From CAWCUZ01 sp963798795 (GTDB lineage: Bacteria > Acidobacteriota > Vicinamibacteria > Vicinamibacterales > SCN-69-37): a stretch of DNA of 64,000 nt. The translations under genes and the position numbers were made by a program. The DNA lies in NCBI GenBank assembly GCA_963798795.1, contig CAWCUZ010000001.1:930001-994000 (forward strand), read 5' to 3'. The notes below the pieces were generated by a model. The model was given only the letters and a program-made list of their open reading frames with translations, was not told where the DNA came from and made no database searches. Within the stretch, counting starts at the first letter, position 1; every line of letters begins with the position of its first letter. Shown here one piece after another: positions 43,732 through 53,948 of this stretch.

Positions 43732-45204
43732 TCAGGCGCCGGTCGCGAGCGCCATCACGGCGTCGGGCGACGCGTCCGCGCGGGCCAGCTCGCCGGTCGT
43801 GCGGCCGTCGCGCATCACGACGACCCGGTCCGACATGCCGAGCAGCTCCGGCAGGTCGGACGAAATCATCACGATCCCGACGCCCTCGTCGGTCAACCGG
43901 TTCATCAGCTGGTAGATCTCCGCGCGCGCGCCCACGTCGACGCCGCGCGTCGGCTCGTCGAGGATCACCAGCCGCCGCGGCTCGAGCAGGTACCGCGCCA
44001 GGAGCATCTTCTGCTGGTTGCCCCCGGACAGGGTCGCGGCCGGCTGCGCCAGCGTGGCGGCGCGGACGTCGAACCGGGCGGCGGCGGAGGCGGCGGCCTG
44101 GCGCTCGGCCGACATCGCAATCAAGCCGCCCCTCGTGAACGAGCCCAGCGAGGCCAGCGTAATGTTGTCGCTCACGGCCATGCCCGGCACGATGCCGGAC
44201 TTCTTGCGGTCCTCCGTGAGGTAGGCGACGCCCTGCCGGATGGCCTCGGCGGGCAATCGGAAGCGGACGAGACGGCCGGCGAGCCGCGCCTCGCCGGTGG
44301 CGGCGAGCGCCCCGGCCAGCGCCAGGCCCGTCGACGTCCGGCCCGAGCCGACCAGTCCCGCCAGGCCGACAATCTCGCCCGCGCGGACCGTGAACGACAC
44401 GCTCGAGAACCGCGGCCGCGCCGACAGGTTGCGCACCTCGAGCACCGGCGCCCCTGCCGTGGGGGCGCGCGGCGGAAATTCCTCGGACACGTCGCGGCCG
44501 ACCATCCAGCGGATCACCTGCCGCCGATCGAGGCCGGCTGCCGGCACGGACGCCACCCGTCTGCCGTCACGCAGCACGGTCACTCGATCCGCCAGCGCGA
44601 ACACCTCGTCGAACCGGTGCGACACGTAGACGACGCCGAGCCCGCGCGCGCGCAGCCGGCGCGCGACGTCGAGCAGCCGGCCGATTTCCCGCTCCGACAG
44701 GCTGGCCGTGGGCTCGTCGAAGACGATGACCTGCGCGTCGCCGACGAGCGCCCGCGCGATTTCCGTGAGCTGCTGCTGGGCGACGCTCAGCGAGCGGACC
44801 GGGGCGCGGGCGTCGACCCGCACGCCCAGATCGTCGAGCACCTGCTGGGCGGCGCGGCGCATGTCGCGGCGACGGAGCCAGGCGCCGCGCTCGCGGCCGA
44901 GGAAGATGTTCTCGGCCACGGTCAGGTCCGGCACCAGTGTGAATTCCTGGTAGACGACGCTGACGCCGCGCGCGCGCACGTCGCGCGGGTCGTCGGGCAG
45001 CGGCCGGCCGTCGAGCCGCACGGTGCCGGTCTCGGGCGCCAGCGCGCCGCCCAGAATCTTGATGAGCGTGGACTTGCCCGCGCCGTTCTCGCCCACGACG
45101 GCGTGCACCTCGCCCGGCGCGACGTCGAAATCCACTGCGTCGAGCACGCGCACGCCGCCGTAGGACTTGGAAACCTGCTTCGCCGTCAGAACAGGACTGG
45201 GCAT
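43732..45204 (-). CDS. Sugar ABC transporter ATPase, RbsA family (two ATPase domains)
   Basis: 490 residues from the ATG at 45204 (a GTG at 45234 is possible). Two ABC domains in tandem as in RbsA/MglA: the first with Walker A GENGAGKSTL, signature SVAQQQLTEIAR, Walker B VIVFDEPTASL; the second with a degenerate Walker A GLVGSGRTSTG, signature LSGGNQQKMLLARYL, Walker B LVILDEPTRGVD. The substituted second P-loop is normal for the family. Permease follows after 3 bp; the binding-protein gene precedes with a 103-bp gap filled largely by a heptameric repeat. Confidence 0.93.
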   Translation of the reverse strand: MPSPVLTAKQVSKSYGGVRVLDAVDFDVAPGEVHAVVGENGAGKSTLIKILGGALAPETGTVRLDGRPLPDDPRDVRARGVSVVYQEFTLVPDLTVAENIFLGRERGAWLRRRDMRRAAQQVLDDLGVRVDARAPVRSLSVAQQQLTEIARALVGDAQVIVFDEPTASLSEREIGRLLDVARRLRARGLGVVYVSHRFDEVFALADRVTVLRDGRRVASVPAAGLDRRQVIRWMVGRDVSEEFPPRAPTAGAPVLEVRNLSARPRFSSVSFTVRAGEIVGLAGLVGSGRTSTGLALAGALAATGEARLAGRLVRFRLPAEAIRQGVAYLTEDRKKSGIVPGMAVSDNITLASLGSFTRGGLIAMSAERQAAASAAARFDVRAATLAQPAATLSGGNQQKMLLARYLLEPRRLVILDEPTRGVDVGARAEIYQLMNRLTDEGVGIVMISSDLPELLGMSDRVVVMRDGRTTGELARADASPDAVMALATGA

Positions 45205-45244
45205 CGCACCATCGGAACCGGCGGCGGACTGCACCGCGAGCGGC

Positions 45245-45303
45245 GAACCCGGAACCCGGAACCCGGAACCGAACCCTGAACCCCGAACCCCGAACCCTGA
45301 ACC
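45245..45303. repeat. Heptameric tandem array (GAACCCG / GAACCCT / GAACCCC)
   Basis: About eight units based on GAACCCN (three GAACCCG, a 5-bp remnant GAACC, then GAACCCT, GAACCCC, GAACCCC, GAACCCT) fill most of the gap between the binding-protein stop (45308) and the ATPase gene. Confidence 0.85.
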
Positions 45304-45307
45304 GCCG

Positions 45308-46252
45308 TCACTTCTGGAGGTCCTTCTGCTCCACGAGGCCCACGGGAATCGGCACGATGGCTGGCACCTGCTCGCCGGCCAGGTAGCGCGCGATGATGTC
45401 GATGGCCGTCTTGCCGATCTCGTCCGGGTGCTGGATGACGTCCGCCTTGAGGGGGCTGCCGCGCTTGATGGCCGCCTGGGCCTCGTCGGTGGCGTCGTAG
45501 CCGATCACCACCACGTCCGTGCGGCCGGCCGATTCGAGCACGCTCATCGCCGCGAGCGCCGAGTCGTCGTTGATGCCGAACACGCCGGCCAGATGGCGAT
45601 GCGCCTGGAGAAGGTCCTCCATGACCTGCGTCGCCTTCGCGCGCTGCCCGTCGGCGGCCAGTTTCGCCACGACGGTCATCTCGGGATGCTGGTTGAGCCC
45701 CGCCTCGAAACCCGCGACCCGATCCTGCACGGACGCCACGGTCGGCTGGTCGATGATGGCGATCTCGCCTTTCCCGCCCGTGAACTCCGCCATCGCCTGC
45801 GCCGCCAGTTGGCCGCCCTGAATGTTGTCGCTCGCGACGTGCGACACGATCTTGCCGCCGCGCGCGGCGATGTCGGCCGTGAACACCGGGATGCCCGCCC
45901 GCTCGGCCACGCCGAGGGTCGAGACGATGGCTGTCGAGTCGCACGGCGCCGCCAGGATTGCCGCGACATGCTGCGCCACGAAGTCCTCGATCTGGGAGGC
46001 CTGCTTGGCCGGATCCATCTCGCACGCCACGACGACGAGATCGAGGTTCTTCGCCGCCGCCTCGCTGCGAAGCCCCGCTTCGAGCGCCTTGTAGAACGCG
46101 TGCGTCTGCGTGAGCAGCGTCACGCCGATCCGCGGACGGGCCTCGGCCCCGCGTCCGCCGCCGCATGAGGAAAGGCAGAAGGCGGACGGCAGAAGGCAGA
46201 CGGCAAAAGGCAGAAGGCGGAGGACGAAACGGGCACGGCTCGTGCGGGTCAT
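45308..46252 (-). CDS. Sugar ABC transporter binding lipoprotein, RbsB family
   Basis: 314 residues. Lipoprotein signal with lipobox LSSC (mature Cys about 33) followed by GGGRGAEARPRIGV. The periplasmic-binding fold is of the ribose/galactose type: THAFYKALEAGLRSEA, CEMDPAKQASQIEDF, AAILAAPCDSTAIV, GVFGINDDSALAAMS, VVVIGYDATDEA. The hydrophobic part of the signal peptide (LLPFAVCLLPSAFCL) is encoded by a run of 7-bp repeats. ATG overlaps the stop of the GH38 gene (ATGA), tying sugar release and uptake in one operon. Confidence 0.92.
   Translation of the reverse strand: MTRTSRARFVLRLLPFAVCLLPSAFCLSSCGGGRGAEARPRIGVTLLTQTHAFYKALEAGLRSEAAAKNLDLVVVACEMDPAKQASQIEDFVAQHVAAILAAPCDSTAIVSTLGVAERAGIPVFTADIAARGGKIVSHVASDNIQGGQLAAQAMAEFTGGKGEIAIIDQPTVASVQDRVAGFEAGLNQHPEMTVVAKLAADGQRAKATQVMEDLLQAHRHLAGVFGINDDSALAAMSVLESAGRTDVVVIGYDATDEAQAAIKRGSPLKADVIQHPDEIGKTAIDIIARYLAGEQVPAIVPIPVGLVEQKDLQK
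46172..46220. repeat. Heptameric tandem array (AAGGCAG/AAGGCGG/ACGGCAG) inside a signal peptide
   Basis: Seven 7-bp units AAGGCAG AAGGCGG ACGGCAG AAGGCAG ACGGCAA AAGGCAG AAGGCGG. On the minus strand it encodes LLPFAVC-LLPSAFC, the hydrophobic core of the RbsB-like lipoprotein signal. Related to the CCTTCTG array at 32534-32554. Confidence 0.85.
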
Positions 46253-49200
46253 CGGTCGCCTCCTCCATTGGACGCCGCGGCGGGCGCGACGCGTGGCTCG
46301 GGAATGTCGCCGACGTAGAGCGCGCCGGCCGGTCTCACGGGCGGTGGGTCGTCGGACGCGGTGATGGCCAGAATCCGGATCCGGCCGTCGGACGGCAGAT
46401 GAATCGTACGCGCGCCGGCCGGCAGATCCAGCCTGTAGGCGAAGACATAGCTCGAGACGTACGGCTCGTCCCCGGATGGATCGTGGCGGTGCGTGCCGAT
46501 CCAGGCGATCTCGTCGCGTTTGACGAACGCCGGGTGGATCTGGTCGATCCCGCTCACCGTGCCGGTGCGCGGATCCCACGAGACGACGAGGCCGTTGTTG
46601 CCGTTCTGCACGGCGAACGGCTCGTGCAGCGACGGCGCGATGTCGACCAGCCGGCTCCACCACTGCCCCACCGGTCCCTGCCACTCACGGACGGCCAGGG
46701 CGCGCGTCGCGTCGCCGACCCCAATCGACGTCCGCACGTCGCCGCCCACCGCCGCCGCGAGCACGTGCAGCGTCGTGAATCGGCCGGCCGGCAGCGAGAG
46801 CGTCTGGCCGCGCGGCACCAGCACGTTCATGGCGCCCGCCGCCCCCGATCCGAGCGTGAACGCCACGCCATCGAGCGTCAGCGACCCCGGCCACAGCTCG
46901 GCCGCCAGGGTGTGTCCCTTTCCGTCGAAGTTGCCGTCGGCGCGATTCTCGTTGCGCGAGATGCCGTCCAGATTGAACGGCAGCGGCACCACCGCCGCCG
47001 CAACAGGCGCCGGCGCCGCGACGTCGGGGGGCGGCGCGCCGCCGCGTCCCCGTCCGCCGCGGCCGCCGCGTCCGCCCTGCGCCTGCGCCTGCTGCGCGGC
47101 CGCAAGGACCGCCTGGTAGGTCGATGCGGCTTCCCAGGCCGGCTGCAGCGTCAACGCAATCGTCCGGGGCTGATACGGCTTCAGGTCGACCTGGAATCGC
47201 GTCGGCGCCATCGACGGCCCCGGCTGCGCGCCCCCGCGCCGGCCGCCGCCGCGCCCGCCGCCGATCTGGAACGGACCGATTTCCTCCTCGGCCGCGTTCA
47301 CTTCGCGGGCCCCGAGCACGGGCACGCCGACGTTCACCGTGGCCGTGCCGGGCTGCCCGAACCGCTCCTGCAGCCGCAGGATGATCTCGTCGGAGTCCTC
47401 CGCCTTCTTCATCGCGACGATGGCGATCTGCCCGGTCGGCTCGTCGATGGGCGTGGTGCCCAGCGTGAGCGACGCGAGCGAATAGGCCGCGCCCAGCGGC
47501 CCGTCGTGCGGCGTGGCCTGGAAGGCCAGGAGCGGCTGGTTCAGCGCCGTGGCGCGCGCCGGCATGCGCCCGTGGCGCCAGTCACCGGCGTGTCCCGCGA
47601 TGGAAAACACGAACCGGTGCCCACCCAGGTCGTTGCTGCTCTGGTAGGTGTAGCCGGTGTTCGGCCGCGGCGTGTGCAGCAGCGTCAGCCGCAGCGTGTT
47701 GTCGTCCGGCTTGTCCCACCCGTACTTGCTGTCGTTGATGACCCCCACGCCGAACGTCCCGCTCGCGTCGTCGATGTCGGCCCATTTCTGCGCCGGGACC
47801 TCGTACTGGTCCGGCTCGTTGCTGGTCCGCTCGATCGTGCCGACGCCCAGGTCGTAGACGGCCTTCGGATTCGACGCGGTGAACGGGAAGGACGCCTTCA
47901 GCTCGGTGTTCGGCGAGCGCCAGTCCACCAGGTTCTCGACGTCGACGCGATCGCCGCCCTCGGCGAGCCGCACGTGCTGGACGAACGTGGACCCGGCGGC
48001 CTTGCGCGTAATTTCCAGCGCCACCCGCACCGGACCGCGCTCGACGACGCGAATCGTCGGGTTCGCGGCGTACTCCCGCGCCGGCGACTGCACGGTCTCG
48101 TAGAGCACCTCCCAGGCCGGCCACGACGGCGATGGGTTGTCGCGCAGTTCCAGCATCACAGGCGCCTTCAGCAACTCGCGCTTCGCGTCCTTGTCATAGA
48201 TGGACGCGATGTCGCCGTTCTCGTCGATCTTCACGGCAATCCGGTTGTTCTCGAGCGTGCGGGTCGTGACCTTGAGCGAGGTGGCCGCCGCCGCGCCCGC
48301 CGGCGCCCCCGCCGCATGGAACACGGCGAAGCCGATCGACGGGACGTCGGCGAGGAACAGGATGTGGGTGCCGGCGCTCGACGTGCCGAGCACCTGCGAG
48401 GGCACCACGCGGCCAGCGCCGTCGGTGACGCGCACGGCGCTGGTGCCGGGCGGAAGCTGCACGGTCGCCTCGACCGGCTCCTGGCGCGCCATCGACACGG
48501 GGTTGTAGACGACGAGCGGCACGCCAGTGCCGCGCGTGTCGAGCCGCGACGACACCGACCCGGTGGCGCTCGTCAGCACGCCGGCGAACTGGTTGAGCGA
48601 CGCCAGCTCGTCGTTCCACGAGAACTGGTACGCCTGCGGAATGCACGTGCCCGTCAGGTCGTCGTGGAACTGGTGCCACAGGAACCGGACCCACGCCGTG
48701 CGCAGCCGATCCGACGGATACGCCGCGCCCGCCAGCACCTGGGCCGCCACTCCTGCCTTTTCCGCGGCGTCCGCGAGCAGTTCGTTGGCGCGATTGAAAC
48801 GCTTCATCGCCGCCTGCGACGTGTAGCAGCCGGTGCCATGCGTCTTCAGGATCAGCTCGCCCTCGTACACCGGCAGCGCCGCCCGGTCCGCCTCGGTCAG
48901 GTCCTTGGCGAGCTGGTCGGGTGCGGTGTTCTTGACGGTGAGATTCGGATCGGGATGATCGAGCGCCTTCTGGACCAGCGCCACCGACGGCTCGGTGGGT
49001 CCGCCGCCGGTATCCCCGGTGCCGAAGTACTTGAACTCCACCCGGCGGCCGTTCGCGATCGGCGTCGGGTCGCCCAGCCACGGCGTCCCGCCCTGCCGCG
49101 CGCCGTTGGTCGAGGTGAGCGAGATGTCGTCGCGGATCTGCGTGGTGTAGCTGCCGGGGTTCAGCTCGGCCACAATCTCGCTGCCGTCGACGCCTTTCCA

Positions 49201-49770
49201 CATGCCAACCGGGAACGGAATCGGCCGCCCCCAGGTCAGCTTCTGGGTCGAGAACGCGTTCAGCCCCGAGTGCGCCGCGATCGCCGGCAGCGCGAAGCCG
49301 AACCCGAAACAGTCGGGCAGATAGACGTCATGCGGTTCCTTGTTGAACTCCTGCCGGAAGAACCGCTGCGCGTAGAGCGCCTGGCGGAACAGCGACTCGG
49401 GCGACGGCATGTTGACGTCCACGGCGTCGATCCACGAGCCCGCCAGTCGCCAGCGGTTGTCGGCGACGTACTGCTGCACGCGCGGCCACTCGTCCGGGTG
49501 GTATTCCTTGAACCACATGTAGTGGATGGCGCCTTCCCAACTGAAGGCGTAGCCCGGGTATTTCTCGAAGTAGTCGAAATTGGTGTGGAAGGTCTTGGGC
49601 ACGAAGTCACGGATCGTGTCCTGCACCGTCCAGTTCCACTGCGAATCCAGATGTGCTGTGGCCACCAGGTACAGCGTCGTCGGGGCCTGAGCCTGGCCCC
49701 GCATCGGAACCGTCATCAGGCCCACCCCGAGCACCAGACCGAGGGCGGCGGGCAACCAGCGTGTCGTCAT
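46249..49770 (-). CDS. Secreted GH38 alpha-mannosidase
   Basis: 1173 residues with a signal peptide (about 6-28). GH38 catalytic domain: zinc motif ATAHLDSQWNW (about 38-48), the nucleophile region GSWIDAVDVNMPSPESL, and the second zinc motif WHQFHDDLTGTC. Then the mid helical domain and the C-terminal beta-sandwich domains, interrupted by two Gly/Arg-rich stretches (GGGRGGGRRGGAQPG about 850; GGRGGRGGRGRGG about 900). It should remove alpha-mannosyl residues outside the cytoplasm. First gene of an operon with the RbsB/RbsA/RbsC transporter, whose binding protein it overlaps. Confidence 0.9.
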   Translation of the reverse strand: MTTRWLPAALGLVLGVGLMTVPMRGQAQAPTTLYLVATAHLDSQWNWTVQDTIRDFVPKTFHTNFDYFEKYPGYAFSWEGAIHYMWFKEYHPDEWPRVQQYVADNRWRLAGSWIDAVDVNMPSPESLFRQALYAQRFFRQEFNKEPHDVYLPDCFGFGFALPAIAAHSGLNAFSTQKLTWGRPIPFPVGMWKGVDGSEIVAELNPGSYTTQIRDDISLTSTNGARQGGTPWLGDPTPIANGRRVEFKYFGTGDTGGGPTEPSVALVQKALDHPDPNLTVKNTAPDQLAKDLTEADRAALPVYEGELILKTHGTGCYTSQAAMKRFNRANELLADAAEKAGVAAQVLAGAAYPSDRLRTAWVRFLWHQFHDDLTGTCIPQAYQFSWNDELASLNQFAGVLTSATGSVSSRLDTRGTGVPLVVYNPVSMARQEPVEATVQLPPGTSAVRVTDGAGRVVPSQVLGTSSAGTHILFLADVPSIGFAVFHAAGAPAGAAAATSLKVTTRTLENNRIAVKIDENGDIASIYDKDAKRELLKAPVMLELRDNPSPSWPAWEVLYETVQSPAREYAANPTIRVVERGPVRVALEITRKAAGSTFVQHVRLAEGGDRVDVENLVDWRSPNTELKASFPFTASNPKAVYDLGVGTIERTSNEPDQYEVPAQKWADIDDASGTFGVGVINDSKYGWDKPDDNTLRLTLLHTPRPNTGYTYQSSNDLGGHRFVFSIAGHAGDWRHGRMPARATALNQPLLAFQATPHDGPLGAAYSLASLTLGTTPIDEPTGQIAIVAMKKAEDSDEIILRLQERFGQPGTATVNVGVPVLGAREVNAAEEEIGPFQIGGGRGGGRRGGAQPGPSMAPTRFQVDLKPYQPRTIALTLQPAWEAASTYQAVLAAAQQAQAQGGRGGRGGRGRGGAPPPDVAAPAPVAAAVVPLPFNLDGISRNENRADGNFDGKGHTLAAELWPGSLTLDGVAFTLGSGAAGAMNVLVPRGQTLSLPAGRFTTLHVLAAAVGGDVRTSIGVGDATRALAVREWQGPVGQWWSRLVDIAPSLHEPFAVQNGNNGLVVSWDPRTGTVSGIDQIHPAFVKRDEIAWIGTHRHDPSGDEPYVSSYVFAYRLDLPAGARTIHLPSDGRIRILAITASDDPPPVRPAGALYVGDIPEPRVAPAAASNGGGDR

Positions 49771-49831
49771 GGCTTCCTCCAGACGCAGGGACCGGATGAG
49801 ATGCTAGTCGGCGGGCGCCGGGCTTTCAAGC

Positions 49832-49859
49832 GACGGGCCTCGGGCGACGGGCCTCGGGC
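49832..49859. repeat. Heptameric tandem array (GACGGGC/CTCGGGC)
   Basis: Four 7-bp units, GACGGGC CTCGGGC GACGGGC CTCGGGC, in the 119-bp gap between the divergent GH38 and NtrC-like genes. The rest of the gap shows no clear promoter. Confidence 0.7.
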
Positions 49860-49889
49860 ATGTGAGAATGTAGGATCGAGAGTCATCCC

Positions 49890-51305
<1,416 letters not shown>

Positions 51306-51313
51306 ACGCTTCC

Positions 51314-53095
51314 ATGCGGCTGAGCATCAAGGCGAAGCAGGTGGCGGGCGTCACGGCCATCGTGGGGCTCGCCGTGGTGCTGCTGAGCGGCTGGTTCCTG
51401 TCGACGCTGGCGCTCGTCTATCTCGAAGAAAGCAAGGCGCGCGCCGAGCTCCTGTCGCACGCCGTCTTCCAGCGCGCCCGCGAGGTGGTCGCGCTCGGCG
51501 ACCAGCGGGACCCGGCGGCGGCCCTGCGCGCCGACGGCGGCCTGCGGTCGATCCTCGAATCCAGCATCTACTCGGACAACGTCACCTACGCCGCGGTGAC
51601 CGACGTGAACGGCGTGGTCATCGCGCACAACGACCCGGTGATGATCGGCCAGGTGATGACGGCCTACGGCGATCTGAACGCGCTGCTCAAGGACGGTCCC
51701 GCCGAGCAGGCGCGCGCCATCTACGCCGCGGGCGGCCGGATCTACGAGGTCCGCGAGCCGCTGCTGCTCAACAACGTCGAGTTCGGGTCGATCCGCGTGG
51801 GCGTGTCCACGCTCCTGATCCAGAAGGAGTTCAACGCCAACCTGCGCACGCCGGTCCTCAGCGCCATCGCGGCGCTCGTGGCGGCGATTGTCGTGGCCAT
51901 GCTGCTCGCGCAGATCGTGCTGCGGCCGATCCACGTCATCCGGAGCGGTCTCGCGCGCCTGGGCCGCGGCGAAATCGACGTCAGCGTCGACCTGCCCAAG
52001 GACACCGCCCTCGGCGGACTCGAGCGATTCGTTCAAGGCCGTGAGCGAGCGGATTGCCGCGGACCGGACCCAGCTCGCCGGCCAGCGCGCCACCCTCGAA
52101 TCGGTCGTCGAGCACCTCGAGGACGCCGTCGCCCTCTTCGCCCCGGACGGCACGCTGCTCTTCGCGAACCCGGCCATGCGCGTCGCCCTGCGCGGCACGG
52201 GCGGCCCCATCGGCCGCCTGCTGCCCGAGGGCCATCCGTATCGCGACATCGTCGAGGACTCGATGCGCAGCCTCGACACGCGCGGCCCGCAGGCCGTCCA
52301 GGTGCCCGGCGCGGGCGAGCGCCTGCTCGTCACCCATCTCGTCGAGGACGCTGACGACCGCCCACTCGGCATCATGCTGGTCTCGCGCAACCTCGCCTAT
52401 CTCAGCCAGGTCGAGTCGACGATCAGCTACTCGCGCAAGCTCGCCGCCCTCGGGCGCCTCTCGGCCGGCATCGCGCACGAAGTCAAGAACCCGCTGAACG
52501 CGACGATGATCCACCTCGAACTGCTCAAGATGCAGCTGCGCCGACACGCCGGCGGCCGCCGAGCACCTGGCGACCATCGCGCAGCAGGTCCGGCGGCTCG
52601 ATGAAGTCGTGCAGGGCTTTCTGAGGTTCACCCGGCCGGAGGACCTCAAGCTTCAGCCCGTTCCCGTGGGGCCCCTGCTCGACCAGTTGATGCCGATCGT
52701 CTCGGCGGAAGCGGAGGCCTCCCAGGTGGAGGTCCGCGTGGAGTGCCCGGCCGACCTGCCAGCCGTGAATGCCGACCCCGGCTTGCTGATGCAGGCGTTC
52801 CTCAATCTCGCACTCAACGCGTGCCAGGCCATGCCGGACGGCGGGCGCCTGCGCATCGCGGCGGCGGCGCGCACGCGGACGCCGCGTCGAGATCGTGTTC
52901 GAGGACACGGGCGTCGGCATCCCGCCCGAGCACCTCCAGCGGATTTTCGACCTCTATTTCACGACGCGCGAAAGCGGGAGCGGCATCGGCCTGTCGATGG
53001 TCTACCGCACGGTGCAGCTGCACGACGGCGACATCGAAGTGCAGTCGATTCCGGGCCGCGGCACGACGTTTCGCGTCCGCCTCCGACAGGCCTGA
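51314..53095 (+). pseudogene. NtrB-like sensor histidine kinase, three frameshifts
   Basis: Reads as about 593 residues over three frame changes at about 52025, 52542 and 52875, each one extra base. Membrane segment about 10-33, a periplasmic sensor domain (YAAVTDVNGVVIAHNDP), second membrane segment about 178-200, HAMP (DSFKAVSERIAADR follows the first break), a PAS domain (HLEDAVALFAPDGTLLFANP), HisKA (RLSAGIAHEVKNPLNATMIH) and HATPase (NLALNACQAM, DTGVGIPPEHL, GSGIGLSMVYRTV). The HEVKNPLNA form is typical of kinases of NtrC-class regulators, matching the upstream gene. As with its neighbour, the breaks may be assembly errors. Confidence 0.83.
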
Positions 53096-53145
53096 TCGCG
53101 GGCCAAACCGCGTCATTGTGCGTCATAATGTCAACAACAGGTTTC

Positions 53146-53703
53146 ATGAGAAGTTCGACCCTCGCCGCCTGCGCCGCCCTGCTCGCGCTCGTCGGTGGCG
53201 CCTCGGCCTGCCATCGCGTGGAGGCGCGCACGCCGGCGCCCGCGCCCGCCCTGCTGCCGCCGGTGCCGCCGGCTCGCGTCGTCGTGCCCGTGATCCTGCC
53301 GGAACCCGAGCCGACGCCGCCGCCCGACACGCCCGCCGACAGTCCGGCCAAGCGGCAGACGCCTCAGCAGCAGCAGCGGCCTCCGGCCCAATCGTCACCC
53401 CCGGTCACGCCGCCGGCCAACCCGCCGCCCACCGAAACGCCGGCCCAGCCGCCGGTGCTGCAGACGACGTCGAACGCCGTCGAGGTGGAACAGCGGACGA
53501 AGGGTCTGCTCGCCGCCGCGCAGGCTACGCTCGATCGGATCGACTTCGGCGCCCTCACACACGAGGGGCGCGAAACCTACAACCAGGTGAAAGGGCTCAT
53601 CCGCAGCGCCGACCAGGCGCTCAAGGAAAAGAATCTGCTCTACGCCAACGCCTGCGCCGACAAGGCCGCCGCGCTGGCGAACGGGCTCGTCAAGCGCGGC
53701 TGA
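53146..53703 (+). CDS. Proline-rich exported lipoprotein-like protein
   Basis: 185 residues from the ATG at 53146 (an ATG at 53128 is in frame). Signal segment AACAALLALVGGASAC with a Cys that could be lipidated, although Ala at -3 is a weak lipobox. A Pro/Gln-rich stretch (about 30-110: PPARVVVPVILPEPEPTPPP, QQQQRPPAQ) is followed by a helical C-terminal domain (VEVEQRTKGLLAAAQATLDR, RSADQALKEKNLLYANACA) typical of small TPR-like envelope proteins. The Pro-rich part could span the periplasm or cell wall. Function unknown. It follows the kinase after 50 bp. Confidence 0.75.
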   Translation: MRSSTLAACAALLALVGGASACHRVEARTPAPAPALLPPVPPARVVVPVILPEPEPTPPPDTPADSPAKRQTPQQQQRPPAQSSPPVTPPANPPPTETPAQPPVLQTTSNAVEVEQRTKGLLAAAQATLDRIDFGALTHEGRETYNQVKGLIRSADQALKEKNLLYANACADKAAALANGLVKRG

Positions 53704-53820
53704 ACGCGCCACCGGGTCGGTGGCTGCCGCGCGTTCGCCGCGATCGCTTCGAACGCGCCACCGGGTCAGTGGCTGCTGCTCGTTCGCCGCGATCGCTTCG
53801 AACGCGCCACCGGGTCAGTC
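53702..53820. repeat. 49-bp direct repeat, 2.4 copies
   Basis: GAACGCGCCACCGGGTC... repeated at 53702-53750 and 53751-53799 with a partial third copy at 53800-53820; copies 1 and 2 differ at four positions. The unit contains GATCGCTTCGAACGCGCC, the opening of the dispersed GGGGACAGAC element that follows it. Confidence 0.85.
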
Positions 53821-53853
53821 CCTGGAGTTCGGGGACAGACCCGCAGCTCACTT
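53791..53853 (+). repeat. Dispersed GGGGACAGAC element, copy 3
   Basis: GATCGCTTCGAACGCGCC, then CCGGGTCAGTCCCTGGAG and TTCGGGGACAGACCCGCAGC. The first part is shared with the tandem 49-bp repeat just before it, as if the element's left half had been duplicated. Confidence 0.65.
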
Positions 53854-53863
53854 CGGCCGCACC

Positions 53864-53947
53864 CCCCGCACCCCGCACCCCGCACCCCGCACCCCGCACC
53901 CCGCACCCCGCACCCCGCACCCCGCACCCCGCACCCCGCACCCCGCA
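53864..53947. repeat. Heptameric tandem array (CCCCGCA)x12
   Basis: Twelve exact CCCCGCA units, the most regular array in the window, ending one base from the stop codon of the TPR-like gene (53949). In the minus frame one unit set reads as the heptapeptide GCGVRGA. Confidence 0.95.
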
Positions 53948-53948
53948 C

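Noticed and set aside
53702..53947. Dense repeats as a CRISPR or origin-like iteron array
   Set aside because: No spacers; heptamers and 49-bp units are contiguous, and no replication gene or AT-rich stretch is near.
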